NCBI RefSeq assembly: GCF_010672525.1
Contig: NZ_JAAHGH010000001.1
Span: forward strand, 135,097-199,096
DNA length: 64,000 bases
Direction: 5' to 3'
From: Okeania sp. SIO2B3
Lineage (GTDB): Bacteria > Cyanobacteriota > Cyanobacteriia > Cyanobacteriales > Microcoleaceae
The notes beneath the pieces are model-generated. The model was not told where the DNA came from. It ran no database searches and saw only the letters and a list, made by a program, of their open reading frames with translations. A program made the position numbers and the translations under genes. This document shows, one piece after another, positions 1 through 8,798 of the stretch; position 1 is the stretch's first letter, and each line of letters opens with the position of its first letter.

Positions 1-62
1 ATCAGTTGACTTTTGTTATCTTCTATCAACTTCTCAAATAGACTAACTAACTTTAATTTATT

Positions 63-278
63 ATGGAAAATATTACCATTCCAGTTGACTCTGAAATAGC
101 CAAAGCGTACCGAGAAGCAGAACCGGAAAAACAGCAAAATGTGCTTCTTGTTTTTAACCTTATTCTTAAAGAACTTTTCAAAGATGCAAGTTTTGAAGAA
201 ATTGTTCAGCAAATTCGTCAAGAAGCGGACGAAAATGGTTTAACACCTGAAATCTTAGAAGAATTATTACAAGATTAG
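63..278 (+). CDS. Antitoxin-like small protein, copy 1
   Basis: A 71-residue acidic protein starting MENITIPVDSEIAKAYREAE. Small proteins of this kind (N-terminal strand NITIPVD, then helices, ending in LTPEILEELL) are common in cyanobacteria just upstream of PIN-domain toxins, so an antitoxin role is inferred from family and position. No DNA-binding motif is clear to me. It is followed 4 bp later by a truncated PIN reading frame, so this copy no longer has a toxin directly beside it. It is nearly identical to the gene at 375-593, the last residue being the main protein difference. Confidence 0.75.
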   Translation: MENITIPVDSEIAKAYREAEPEKQQNVLLVFNLILKELFKDASFEEIVQQIRQEADENGLTPEILEELLQD

Positions 279-282
279 TAGA

Positions 283-321
283 TTACGAATTATTTTAGAT
301 ACTAATATCTTAATCAGTTGA
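283..321 (+). pseudogene. Truncated start of a PIN toxin gene (remnant 1)
   Basis: Directly after antitoxin copy 1 the DNA reads, in frame, LRIILDTNILIS and then TGA. RIILDTNI is the typical first strand and first catalytic Asp of PIN-domain toxins. The frame ends where the next 312-bp unit begins, so the tandem duplication cut the toxin after about 10 codons. Confidence 0.75.
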
Positions 322-374
322 CTTTTGTTATCTTCTATCAACTTCTCAAATAGACTAACTAACTTTAATTTATT

Positions 375-593
375 ATGGAAAATATTACCATTCCAGTTGA
401 CTCTGAAATAGCCAAAGCGTACCGAGAAGCAGAACCGGAAAAACAGCAAAATGTGCTTCTTGTTTTTAACCTTATTCTTAAAGAACTTTTCAAAGATGCA
501 AGTTTTGAAGAAATTGTCCAGCAAATTCGTCAAGAAGCGGACGAAAATGGTTTAACACCTGAAATTTTAGAAGAATTATTACAAGATGAGTAG
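375..593 (+). CDS. Antitoxin-like small protein, copy 2
   Basis: A 72-residue protein nearly identical to the gene at 63-278, with one extra C-terminal Glu because the first stop of copy 1 (GATTAG) reads GATGAG here. The upstream 60 bp, including any promoter or ribosome site, are also duplicated. It is followed by a second PIN start remnant. If expressed, it would raise the antitoxin dose relative to the single intact toxin at 999-1460. The antitoxin role is inferred from family and neighbours. Confidence 0.75.
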   Translation: MENITIPVDSEIAKAYREAEPEKQQNVLLVFNLILKELFKDASFEEIVQQIRQEADENGLTPEILEELLQDE

Positions 594-594
594 A

Positions 595-624
595 TTACGA
601 ATTATTTTAGATACTAATATCTGA
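595..624 (+). pseudogene. Truncated start of a PIN toxin gene (remnant 2)
   Basis: Same remnant as at 283-321, one unit later. It reads LRIILDTNI and then TGA, because a base change converts the next codon to a stop. It ends at the boundary with the third 312-bp unit. Confidence 0.7.
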
Positions 625-685
625 ATCAGTTGACTTTTGTTATCTTCATCAACTCCTCAAATAGATTAACTAACTTTAATTTATC

Positions 686-907
686 ATGGAAAATATTACC
701 ATTCAAGTTGACCCTGAAACTGCCAAAGCTTACCGAGAAGCAGAAGCAGAAAAACAGCAAAAAATCCAAATTTTTCTTAACCTAATGCTGAAAAAAGCGA
801 TTAGCCAAAAACCACTCTTAGATATCATGGAAGAAGCGAGTCAACAAGCAATTGCTAATGGAATGACACCAGAGATTTTAGAATCAATTCTTAATGATGA
901 AAACTAA
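686..907 (+). CDS. Antitoxin-like small protein, copy 3 (diverged)
   Basis: A 73-residue protein sharing the N-terminus (MENITIQVDPETAKAYREAE) and the TPEILESIL C-terminus with copies 1 and 2, but differing through the middle (IQIFLNLMLKKAISQKPLLD). It sits in the third tandem unit and is the copy nearest the only full-length PIN gene, so it is the likely cognate antitoxin. A family A repeat (915-1068) starts 8 bp after its stop and separates it from the toxin, which would break normal translational coupling. Confidence 0.75.
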   Translation: MENITIQVDPETAKAYREAEAEKQQKIQIFLNLMLKKAISQKPLLDIMEEASQQAIANGMTPEILESILNDEN

Positions 908-914
908 GCGTATC

Positions 915-1068
915 TTCAATAATTGATAATTGATAATGGATAATTGATAATTACCTCTCCCTAAAACGGATAGGATTGAATAAAAGGAAAATTTTTTCTT
1001 GTTTCCCCTTGAAAGGGGAGGCTTTAAACCTAAATTATTTAATTATTTAATTATTAATTATTCGGTAA
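915..1068 (+). repeat. Family A repeat, copy 1
   Basis: AT-rich left end with TTGATAA-type heptamers, then an ACGGATAGGATTGAATA-like core, a T-run, a CCCCTTGAAAGGGG palindrome, GGAGGCTTTAAACC, and a right end of ATTAATT units closing in ATTCGGTAA. The same order recurs near 20126, 25394, 27748, 40688, 42921, 44998, 52562, 52983 and 62285. No coding content. This copy lies exactly between antitoxin and toxin. Confidence 0.85.
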
Positions 1069-1460
1069 TTGATACAAACATAATTGTAAGTGCATTAATA
1101 TTCTCTAAATCGACCACAATGCAAGCCTTTAGAGAAGCGAAAGAAAACGGATTAATCTTAATTTCTGCTGAAATTTTATCAGAATTAATTGATGTACTCA
1201 GTCGTCAAAAATTTGACCGCTATCTATCAAGAGAAATTCGTGAATATTTTTTAGCTAATTTAACCAAAGAAACAGAATTAATAGCTATTACCGAAACAAT
1301 TGATATTTGTCGAGACCCTAAAGATAATAAATTTTTAGAATTAGCTGTTTCTGGAAATGCTACTCATATTATCACAGGAGACAAAGACTTATTAGAATTG
1401 CATCCTTTTCGAGATATTTTGATTGTTACACCAAGTCAATTTTTAAGTAGTTTATCTTGA
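999..1460 (+). CDS. PIN-domain toxin (putative ribonuclease) with repeat-derived start
   Basis: The PIN fold is clear from VIDTNIIVS (D25), SAEILSELIDVL (E58/E62), CRDPKDNKFLELA (D106, D109) and ITGDKDLL (D128, D130), the acidic set that binds Mg or Mn in these RNases. It resembles the 'putative toxin-antitoxin system toxin component, PIN family' group. The usual leader MRI(I/V) before LDTN is missing: codons 1 to about 22 come from the family A repeat. The start given is a TTG at 999 inside that repeat; an ATT or other weak start nearer the PIN strand is possible. The toxin may therefore be poorly translated. Compare the intact starts in the two upstream remnants. Confidence 0.75.
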   Translation: MFPLERGGFKPKLFNYLIINYSVIDTNIIVSALIFSKSTTMQAFREAKENGLILISAEILSELIDVLSRQKFDRYLSREIREYFLANLTKETELIAITETIDICRDPKDNKFLELAVSGNATHIITGDKDLLELHPFRDILIVTPSQFLSSLS

Positions 1461-1570
1461 AACAAAATACCAAAAACATGAAAGAATAATTTGAATCCTT
1501 AGAGTTTATGGGTATACAAAAATATGATACTTATTGACAAATAACCTCCTGTTTAGCATCAAAAAACAAT

Positions 1571-2101
1571 TTAATTATTATGATTATTTTTATTTTCATC
1601 CAGATGCTCCTCAACCTTCAAATCTTTTAGCGATAATTCAGGAACTTCTGATGTAGGAATTGTGAGATTAAATTGAAAGACAATTTTATCTTGTTCCAGA
1701 TTAATATTCGTGATATTTACAATGCTTTGTTCCGGTAATAAACTTTTAACTGGCACTTGTTCTAACTTAGATTTATAACCATAATCATCAAGCCATTCAT
1801 AAATTTTTCGCCAATTTTCTACTTTTTCAACCTTGTCTAGAAGAGATTTAACATATTTATAAATCGTTGCACATAAATCTGACTCTACACCTCTAGGAAT
1901 TTTACCTAAATATTCCGCAATTTCCGAAGGACTGAAGCCACATAATAATCCTCTTAAATGAGCCTTTTCAATAGGAGTGAGATGTTTTCCTTTTGCAGAA
2001 GCTAGATCGGCATAAAGACTTTCTAAGTCCCATTCTTGAGCAGCTTGACTGAAGATTTTATCAATTTGGGCTATTAATTGGATGTAATAGTTTGCTAACA
2101 T
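1571..2101 (-). CDS. HTH-like protein next to the VWA/PP2C/kinase genes
   Basis: A 176-residue protein of uncertain family. The segment from about residue 40 to 90 (LTPIEKAHLRGLLCGFSPSEIAEYL, then a helix rich in Val, Lys and Leu) looks like a LuxR-type helix-turn-helix. It resembles the N-terminal HTH modules that cyanobacteria attach to NB-ARC, WD40 and VWA-MoxR-associated proteins. Here the module stands almost alone, with a C-terminal beta-rich stretch and a charged Asn-rich tail. It is transcribed away from the VWA gene across a 106-bp shared intergenic region, so it could regulate that operon or act as an adaptor. No other domain is recognised; the function is inference. Confidence 0.55.
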   Translation of the reverse strand: MLANYYIQLIAQIDKIFSQAAQEWDLESLYADLASAKGKHLTPIEKAHLRGLLCGFSPSEIAEYLGKIPRGVESDLCATIYKYVKSLLDKVEKVENWRKIYEWLDDYGYKSKLEQVPVKSLLPEQSIVNITNINLEQDKIVFQFNLTIPTSEVPELSLKDLKVEEHLDENKNNHNN

Positions 2102-2207
2102 AATTCTAACATTATTTCTAACGTTACTCAGTAGACGATTAGAAGTTGGTTAATGTATTATTGTTACTGTAAAAAAACTTGACAAATAAGACAAAAAGGG
2201 GAAATCT

Positions 2208-2873
2208 ATGCCAATAGGTAATGTAGCTGACTTTGCAGTTAATCAAGAACCACGTTGTCCGGTTGTTTTATTGTTAGATAACTCATATTCCATGTCTGGT
2301 CAACCTATTCAGCAGTTAAATCAAGGTGTTGCTGTTTTTAAGCAATCTGTGGAACAGGATGCACTAGCCAAACTGAGAGTAGAGGTAGCGATTGTTTCAT
2401 TTGGTCCGGTTGTAATGCGTCAGGATTTTATCACTATCGATCAGTTTATTCCACCCCAGCTAGATGCTGAAGATTTAACTCCAATGGGAGAAGCGATTGA
2501 ATATGCTTTGGACTTGCTAGAAAATCGCAAAGTAGATTATCAAAATAATGGCATTCAATACTATCGACCTTGGGTTTTCTTAATTACAGATGGCGGACCT
2601 AATGATGATTGGCGAAATGCAGCACAAAGAGTTAGACAAGGTGAGAATGATAAGAAATTTTCCTTTTTTGCAGTAGGTGTTGAAGATGCAGATATGGGGA
2701 TTTTGAGTCAAATAGCCCCTCAAAGTCGCCCACCATTACTACTGAATGGTCTTGATTTTCAATCTATGTTCTTGTGGCTCAGTCAATCAATTAAACAGGT
2801 ATCTCATAGTCAACCGGGAGCAACAACAATGGTACAAACTTCACCTCCGGGATGGGGTCAAGTACCAACTTAA
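2208..2873 (+). CDS. TerY-like VWA-domain protein
   Basis: A 221-residue single VWA domain. MIDAS residues are visible: DNSYS at 24-28 (DxSxS), the TPMGEA threonine near residue 95 and FLITDGG near residue 128. This is the TerY type, which binds metal and partner proteins. An AGGGG ribosome site lies just before the ATG. It is the first gene of a three-gene operon: a PP2C phosphatase starts 18 bp downstream and a kinase follows. VWA, PP2C and kinase side by side form the 'TerY-P triad' described in comparative genomics of tellurite and stress-response loci. That role is family knowledge. No TerD or TerC gene is seen here. Confidence 0.85.
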   Translation: MPIGNVADFAVNQEPRCPVVLLLDNSYSMSGQPIQQLNQGVAVFKQSVEQDALAKLRVEVAIVSFGPVVMRQDFITIDQFIPPQLDAEDLTPMGEAIEYALDLLENRKVDYQNNGIQYYRPWVFLITDGGPNDDWRNAAQRVRQGENDKKFSFFAVGVEDADMGILSQIAPQSRPPLLLNGLDFQSMFLWLSQSIKQVSHSQPGATTMVQTSPPGWGQVPT

Positions 2874-2891
2874 TTTTAGTGAGGATATTTC

Positions 2892-4046
2892 ATGCCTTGG
2901 AAAGCGATCGCTTGCTCTGAAATAGGTACAAGTCATCAAAAGTCAGGGTTGCCTTGTCAAGACTACACTAAATTTATCAGACTTAACAATGCTGGACAAA
3001 TTTCTGATAATGGTGACTTTTTTATTGGTGCTGTGTCGGATGGTGCTGGTAGCTGCAAATATTCTGATATTGGTTCAAAGTTAGCAGTTACAACAGCTCT
3101 GAAACATTTAACAGCTTGGCTGAAGTGGTTGAAAGATCACCAGAAAGATCCATCACCAGAAATATTAAAAGAATCTGCGAAGAAAGCTTTTGCGCAAACG
3201 TTAGGAAAAGTCATAGAAGCTTTTAATGGAAAAGCAGAGGAGAATACTTGTTCCCCAAAAGATTTTTCCTGTACTTTATTGGTCGTTGTTACTGCTCCTG
3301 ATTGGTTGGCAGCTATGCAAATAGGGGATGGTTTTATTGTTACTAGACAACCTGAATCAGAATATCAGTTATTGTTTCATCCCAGTAAAGGAGAATATGC
3401 CAGTGAAACAACTTTTGTTACTGCTTCCAATGCTTTAGAAGAAATGCAAGTCAAGACATTATTTGGTAAGCAACAATTTATCTGTGCTGCTAGTGATGGA
3501 TTAGAAAGAATAGCAATTAATATGAAATCTTTGGAACCACACCCGCCTTTTTTTGAGATGTTTGAAAAAGCACTGGAAATCAGAGATGAGAAGGAGGAAA
3601 AACTTTCGACGAAAGAGTGGTTAAAATCAAAAGATGTGAACAACAGAACTGATGATGATAAAACTATATTAGTATGTTGGTATGAAGATTTTGAACCAGG
3701 AGAAAATCCTTCTTATCCTAGAATCGGAGAAAAATATAATACAGAATTGACAGTTTTTGCTGTCAATGTTTTATCAGGAATTTTCTGGAACTCACTTTAC
3801 CACGATTTATTTGTACAAATTGAATTTAATAATTCTATTTTTAGATGGATTATTTCTATCAATATAGTTGTTGTATTAACTGCAATTATAATTTTGGTTA
3901 ACTTGTATATATATAAACCACTCAAGTCTTCTAAATCTCAATACCAAAAAGTAAAAGCGTTGATAATTTCTTCTGCTGGTTTAGGCTTAGGAGGACTATT
4001 TTATTACTCAATCTATCTGTATATTTTGTATTTATCCAAACTATAA
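2892..4046 (+). CDS. PP2C-family Ser/Thr phosphatase with C-terminal membrane helices
   Basis: A 384-residue protein. The PP2C metal-binding motifs are intact: VSDGAGS near residue 50, IGDGF near 144, AASDGLE near 198 and DDKT near 254. After about residue 310 there are two hydrophobic stretches (IISINIVVVLTAIIILV and a Gly/Tyr-rich segment to the C-terminus), so it is probably anchored in the membrane with the phosphatase in the cytoplasm. It lies 18 bp after the VWA gene and 26 bp before the kinase, as expected if it reverses that kinase's action. The membrane tail is a less usual addition, matched by a membrane segment in the kinase. Confidence 0.88.
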   Translation: MPWKAIACSEIGTSHQKSGLPCQDYTKFIRLNNAGQISDNGDFFIGAVSDGAGSCKYSDIGSKLAVTTALKHLTAWLKWLKDHQKDPSPEILKESAKKAFAQTLGKVIEAFNGKAEENTCSPKDFSCTLLVVVTAPDWLAAMQIGDGFIVTRQPESEYQLLFHPSKGEYASETTFVTASNALEEMQVKTLFGKQQFICAASDGLERIAINMKSLEPHPPFFEMFEKALEIRDEKEEKLSTKEWLKSKDVNNRTDDDKTILVCWYEDFEPGENPSYPRIGEKYNTELTVFAVNVLSGIFWNSLYHDLFVQIEFNNSIFRWIISINIVVVLTAIIILVNLYIYKPLKSSKSQYQKVKALIISSAGLGLGGLFYYSIYLYILYLSKL

Positions 4047-4072
4047 TTATCTATCACTATACCTAAATAATT

Positions 4073-6079
4073 ATGCCTATGTACTTTGATAGTCAGGGTA
4101 AATCTATCTCTTTAGTCAAAGAAATAGCTAAGGGAGGTGAAGGAGCTGTCTGGACAACTAATCGTAGTGGATATTTAGGAAAAATTTATTACAAACCAAC
4201 TTCACAGCAAGTAGAAAAACTCAAATTAATGCTTGCTCACCCTCCAAAAAATCCCACTGCTAGTCAAAATCATACTGCGATTAGTTGGCCTATAGATTTA
4301 ATTATAGACAGTCAAAAAAATTGTGTAGGCTTCTTGATGCTAGAGATTAGCAATGCAAAAGAAATGATTAATATCTACCATCCCAAATTGCGTTGTCAAG
4401 AAGCTCCTAAATTTAACTGGTATTGCCTACATATTATTGCCCTAAATTTTGTTTCTATTCTCAAAGAAATTCATGCTAGAAATTATGTTATTGGTGATAT
4501 TAGTGCCAAAAATATTCTAGTTAATGACCGGAGTTTAGTTTCCTTAATTGATACTGATTCTTTTCAGGTTAAAGACTCTAAAACAGGAAAAGTCTATCGT
4601 TGTTCAGTGGGTTCAGAAGGTTTTATTCCCCCTGAATTAGTAGGCAAAAATTTATCTCAATTCACACAAACACGATATAACGATCGCTTTCGACTCGCCG
4701 TAATAATTTATTATTTATTATTTGGTTATCATCCCTTTACAGGAAAATGGACAGGTTCAGGAGACCCCCCAGGACAAAATGAATCAATTAGTAAAGGTTA
4801 TTGGCCTTATGGTATTAATAGTCTCCTGATACCTAGCCCAAATACAATTCCTCTAAAAGCTGCACATCCAACACTAGAAAAATTATTTCTTAAATGTTTT
4901 AATGACGGTCATAAAAAGCCATCTTTTCGCCCATCACCTGAAGATTGGTTTCAAGCTTTACAAGTAGCAATTAATGGTTTAGAAGTTTGTAGTAAAAATA
5001 GAAATCATATCTATAGTAAACATTATGGTCAGTGTTATTGGTGCGAGCGAGCCAACAATTTAAACGTTGATGTTTTCCCATCTGTTCAACAGCCAATTCA
5101 CCCTAAACGTATACTTATCAAAAAATCATCCTCTTCTTATCAAGCAAACAAGTCTACTCAAAATACTCAAAAATCATCCTCTTCTTATCAAGCAAACAAA
5201 TCTACTCAAAATACTCAAAAATCATCTTCTTCTTTTCAAGCAAACAAATCTACTCAAAATACTCAAAAATCATCCTCTTCTGTTGGAAAAAATATGTCTG
5301 TAACTCCATGGAAAACTATAGTCACAATTTCTACAATTATTAGTACAGCTTTAGCTGGTTTATCTTTCCTCCAATATCAAGAAAGAAATCAAATAATTAA
5401 GCAAATTGAGCGACTAAGAGAGCAAAATAAACTTCCCTCTGGAAAATGGAACTTATCATCTTATTCTCTGGAATTAGAATTAGAAAATTTTGGCAATATT
5501 ATTGAAGGAGAAAAACCTTTAATTTACTTTGATATAGATGACTTAATTAAGGAGATGCGAAAAAAAACTACATCTCTAGACGAGAATATTGAAAATTTGC
5601 AAGCCAAAGTCAAAAACTTAGAAGAAGAAAAAGAAGAGTTAAAAGATAAAAATAATTCTTTGCAAAACCGTATCAATCGCATCAATAATAATTATCGGCA
5701 AAACCGCAACAATGAATCTAAAGAATATACTACTTATATAAATTTTTGTAATAAAACTTCTCATGATAAAATATACGCTGCATTCACTTACTGGAATGAA
5801 AATGAATTTCTATCAGAAGGTTGGTATCGTGTTGAATCAGAAAAATGTAGAAAAATTACTGTCGCTCAAAACTACAGGGATAACGTCTATGTCTACGGAA
5901 TGTATAACCGGGGTGAACATGAATGGGGAAAGGGAAAAGACTCTTTTTGTATAAATTCAGTTGACAAGTTTACAATTTCTAAAAGTGATAAAGTAAGTTG
6001 TAATGATAGTAATCAAAAAAGAGTAAGTATGAGTAAATTTTCCGTTTCACCAGGTACGAATACTTGGAGTTTTTACTGA
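4073..6079 (+). CDS. Membrane-bound protein kinase with DUF1036 C-terminal domain
   Basis: A 668-residue protein. Kinase domain about 10-300: Gly loop KGGEGAVW (20-27), catalytic loop GDISAKN with D142, and DTD (D160-D162) in place of DFG. Next come a Cys cluster (C306, C321, C324), three copies of a 16-residue unit KSSSSYQANKSTQNTQ encoded by 48-bp repeats, one transmembrane helix near 415-433, a coiled coil near 485-540 and a C-terminal DUF1036-like domain from about 560 (INFCNKTSHDKIYAAF onward, Cys-containing). The layout suggests a receptor: outside sensor, coiled coil, helix, inside kinase. It is the third gene of the VWA/PP2C/kinase operon. The ligand is unknown. Confidence 0.82.
   Translation: MPMYFDSQGKSISLVKEIAKGGEGAVWTTNRSGYLGKIYYKPTSQQVEKLKLMLAHPPKNPTASQNHTAISWPIDLIIDSQKNCVGFLMLEISNAKEMINIYHPKLRCQEAPKFNWYCLHIIALNFVSILKEIHARNYVIGDISAKNILVNDRSLVSLIDTDSFQVKDSKTGKVYRCSVGSEGFIPPELVGKNLSQFTQTRYNDRFRLAVIIYYLLFGYHPFTGKWTGSGDPPGQNESISKGYWPYGINSLLIPSPNTIPLKAAHPTLEKLFLKCFNDGHKKPSFRPSPEDWFQALQVAINGLEVCSKNRNHIYSKHYGQCYWCERANNLNVDVFPSVQQPIHPKRILIKKSSSSYQANKSTQNTQKSSSSYQANKSTQNTQKSSSSFQANKSTQNTQKSSSSVGKNMSVTPWKTIVTISTIISTALAGLSFLQYQERNQIIKQIERLREQNKLPSGKWNLSSYSLELELENFGNIIEGEKPLIYFDIDDLIKEMRKKTTSLDENIENLQAKVKNLEEEKEELKDKNNSLQNRINRINNNYRQNRNNESKEYTTYINFCNKTSHDKIYAAFTYWNENEFLSEGWYRVESEKCRKITVAQNYRDNVYVYGMYNRGEHEWGKGKDSFCINSVDKFTISKSDKVSCNDSNQKRVSMSKFSVSPGTNTWSFY
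5119..5280 (+). repeat. 48-bp coding repeats in the kinase linker
   Basis: Three nearly identical 48-bp units encode KSSSSYQANKSTQNTQ-type peptides, with a partial fourth (KSSSS). The Ser/Thr-rich linker lies between kinase domain and membrane helix and could be an autophosphorylation target or a flexible spacer. Unit number could vary between strains without breaking the frame. Confidence 0.85.
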
Positions 6080-6146
6080 TAAATAGGATGAAAAAACTCA
6101 AGTTAATTGTATTTATAGGAGAAGCTAATAGCTGACTGCTGAATGC

Positions 6147-8147
6147 TTACGAATTACCCACCAACTTATCCCGCAAATACTTAATTCTATCCCGCAATTT
6201 AGCCGCCTCTTCAAATTCCAATTTTTTCGCCGCTTCTTTCATCTGATTTTCTAACTTTTTAATCCACTCCGGCAACTCCTCCAAAGACAACTCATCCACC
6301 TGTTCATAAACCTCTTCCAACTGTTGAGCATTTAAACGGCGCGACACATCCAAAAACGCCAAAATTGCATTACTTTGTTTCTTAACAATAGGCTTCGGTG
6401 TAATATTATTCATCTTATTATATGCCAACTGAATTCCTCGTCTTCTTTCAGTTTCATCAATAGCTTTAATCATACTATCTGTTAAATTATCAGCATATAA
6501 AATAGCCTGACCCCGGACATGACGCGCCGCCCTCCCAATAGTCTGAATTAAAGAACGTTCCGCTCGTAAAAATCCCTCCTTATCCGCATCTAAAATAGCT
6601 ACTAAAGAAACCTCCGGCAAATCCAAACCTTCCCGTAATAAATTCACCCCAATCAAAACATCAAACTCTCCCTCTCTCAACCCCTGTAAAATCTCAATTC
6701 TCTGAATAGAATTAATCTCCGAATGCAAATAACGAACCCTCACATTTTGCTCCTGCAAATATTCAGTCAAATCTTCAGCCATCCGCTTAGTTAAAGTTGT
6801 AATTAAAACTCTCTCTTCCCGCTTAACTCTTTCTCTAATTTCACCCAATAAATCGTCAACCTGACCCTCAGTCGGACGCACAAAAATTTCCGGGTCAACA
6901 ACACCAGTCGGACGAATAATTTGCTCAACAATTCTATCCTCAGACTTTTCTATTTCCCAATTTCCAGGAGTAGCAGAAACCAAAATACATTGATTAACCT
7001 TTTGCCAAAATTCATCAGATTTTAAAGGTCTATTATCTGCCGCACTAGGCAAACGAAATCCATGCTCAATTAAAACTCTTTTCCTAGCTTGGTCGCCATT
7101 ATACATTCCCCGAATTTGTGGAACAGTCACATGAGATTCATCAATAACTAATAACCAATCTTCCGGAAAATAATCAATCAAACATTCCGGAGGTTCCCCT
7201 GCTTTTCTACCTGCTAAATGCCGAGAATAATTTTCCACCCCATTACAATATCCCACTTCCCGCAGCATTTCTAAATCATATCTACAACGCTGTTCCAAAC
7301 GTTGAGCTTCTAACAACTTTCCTGCCTTTTCTAATTCCTCTAATTGCTCATCTAATTCTGTTTCAATATCATTACAAGCTGCTTCCAATCTTTCTTCAGG
7401 AGTAACAAAGTGACGTGCCGGATAAACATTTAAAGACTCTAAACTTTGGAGAATCTTTCCAGTTACAGGGTCAATATAACGAATAGCATCTATTTCATCC
7501 CCAAAAAATTCTACCCGAATAACTCTATCCTCATAAGCAGGTCCGATTTCCAAAACATCGCCCTTAACTCTAAACTTTCCTCGACCTAAATCTAAATCAT
7601 TTCTGCTGTATTGAACTGTCGCTAAATCTCTCAAAATTTGTCGTTGATTAACTTCTTCTCCCACCTGCAAAGAAATAGCAGCCTTTAAATATTCAGCAGG
7701 CATTCCCAAACCATAAATACAACTAATAGAAGCCACAACAATCACATCTCGACGTTCAAAAAGAGACCGAGTTGCCGAGTGACGCAACATATCAATTTCA
7801 TCATTAATAGAAGCAGTCTTTTCTATATATGTATCCGTCACCGGAATATAAGCTTCCGGTTGATAATAATCGTAATAACTAACAAAATACTCAACCGCAT
7901 TATTAGGAAAAAAATCGCGCAACTCATTACACAATTGAGCCGCTAAAGTTTTATTATGAGCCAAAACTAACGTCGGTCTACCTACTTTTTCAATAACAGA
8001 AGCTATAGAAAAAGTCTTACCCGTACCTGTAGCTCCTAGTAAAGTTTGAAAATCATGTCCAGTCTGAATATTAGAAGTTAATTGAGCGATCGCTTGAGGT
8101 TGGTCACCAGTAGGTTGAAAAGGAGCTTGCAAACAAAAATTTCCCAT
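6147..8147 (-). CDS. uvrB: UvrABC system protein B
   Basis: A 666-residue UvrB of normal length, the damage-verification helicase of nucleotide excision repair. It loads with UvrA onto damaged DNA and recruits UvrC. Walker A is GATGTGKT (38-45). The beta-hairpin region ([12 protein letters not shown]), DESHVTVPQ, the helicase motifs RTIGRAARH-like in the second half ([13 protein letters not shown]) and the C-terminal UvrC-contact coiled coil ([23 protein letters not shown]) are all present. It is convergent with the kinase gene and stands alone. A HIP1 site lies near its 5' end. Nothing unusual. Confidence 0.98.
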   Translation of the reverse strand: MGNFCLQAPFQPTGDQPQAIAQLTSNIQTGHDFQTLLGATGTGKTFSIASVIEKVGRPTLVLAHNKTLAAQLCNELRDFFPNNAVEYFVSYYDYYQPEAYIPVTDTYIEKTASINDEIDMLRHSATRSLFERRDVIVVASISCIYGLGMPAEYLKAAISLQVGEEVNQRQILRDLATVQYSRNDLDLGRGKFRVKGDVLEIGPAYEDRVIRVEFFGDEIDAIRYIDPVTGKILQSLESLNVYPARHFVTPEERLEAACNDIETELDEQLEELEKAGKLLEAQRLEQRCRYDLEMLREVGYCNGVENYSRHLAGRKAGEPPECLIDYFPEDWLLVIDESHVTVPQIRGMYNGDQARKRVLIEHGFRLPSAADNRPLKSDEFWQKVNQCILVSATPGNWEIEKSEDRIVEQIIRPTGVVDPEIFVRPTEGQVDDLLGEIRERVKREERVLITTLTKRMAEDLTEYLQEQNVRVRYLHSEINSIQRIEILQGLREGEFDVLIGVNLLREGLDLPEVSLVAILDADKEGFLRAERSLIQTIGRAARHVRGQAILYADNLTDSMIKAIDETERRRGIQLAYNKMNNITPKPIVKKQSNAILAFLDVSRRLNAQQLEEVYEQVDELSLEELPEWIKKLENQMKEAAKKLEFEEAAKLRDRIKYLRDKLVGNS

Positions 8148-8798
8148 AATAATTTTAGTAGTATTTATGTTATTGCAGAAGGAAGAAGGAAGAAGAAAGA
8201 AGGAAGAAGAAAAAATCTTACGTTGTCTGAGTTTTAAGCTGTCGATACTGTCCTAATCTTTTCTTAGATAGCTTTCATTCTCAATTGTATATTTTAATTT
8301 CAAAGTTAGGATTAATATCACTATATTCGGCAAACTTATCCAACCCTAAAAAAACTAGGTAAAAATCGCAGTGCATTTTTGATTGACAACTATATTTTAT
8401 AATAGAATCTCCAGAAAAGAGGGAGTAGGAAGTAGGAGGAAGAATTGATAATTTATGTACAATAATTAATTTTATTTTTGATTATTGCAGATGTCTGTTG
8501 TATATTTTAATTTCAAAGTTAAGATTAATACCACTATATTCAGCAAAGTTATCCAACCTAAAAAATCTTGGTAAATATCATAGTGCATTTTTGATTAACA
8601 ACTATAGTGTTTTATCTGGGATATGGAGACCAAGTGCTATGAAAAAAGGAATAGGGAATACGGAATAGTAAAGAAATGGGATGGTGCGTTACGCTCCGCT
8701 AACACACCCTACTGGACTCCTGTACTTCTTCTTTTTGACTTCTTACTTTCAACTTTTGACTTTCTTTTGACTTTTGAATTTTAAAATCAGGGTTCCTC
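8148..8798. repeat. Non-coding stretch with a ~108-bp direct repeat
   Basis: No gene seen. 8285-8393 and 8498-8606 are imperfect direct copies, from TTGTATATTTTAATTTCAAA to TTTTTGATTRACAACTATA. The rest holds GAAGAAGGAAGAAG-type purine tracts (8175-8212), a palindromic GTGCGTTACGCTCCGCTAAC-type short repeat (8686-8712) and TTTTGACTT heptamer-like tracts before 8785. Confidence 0.75.

Larger units (their letters stand above)
1..907 (+). repeat. Three tandem 312-bp antitoxin units
   Basis: The same unit starts at 1, 313 and 625, a spacing of exactly 312 bp each time. Each begins ATCAGTTGACTTTTGTTATC and holds one small antitoxin-like gene. Units 1 and 2 are almost identical and each ends in the first codons of a PIN toxin. 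Unit 3 keeps the leader but its gene has diverged, so the 1/2 duplication is recent and the third copy older. Confidence 0.95.

Noticed and set aside
267-533. 88-codon frame on the minus strand
   Set aside because: Antisense to the tandem antitoxin units; Phe/Lys-rich, typical of AT-rich shadow frames.
915-1068. Family A palindrome as a Rho-independent terminator
   Set aside because: CCCCTTAAAAGGGG is followed by a purine-rich stretch, not a T-run, on the strand of the upstream genes; the T-run lies before the palindrome.
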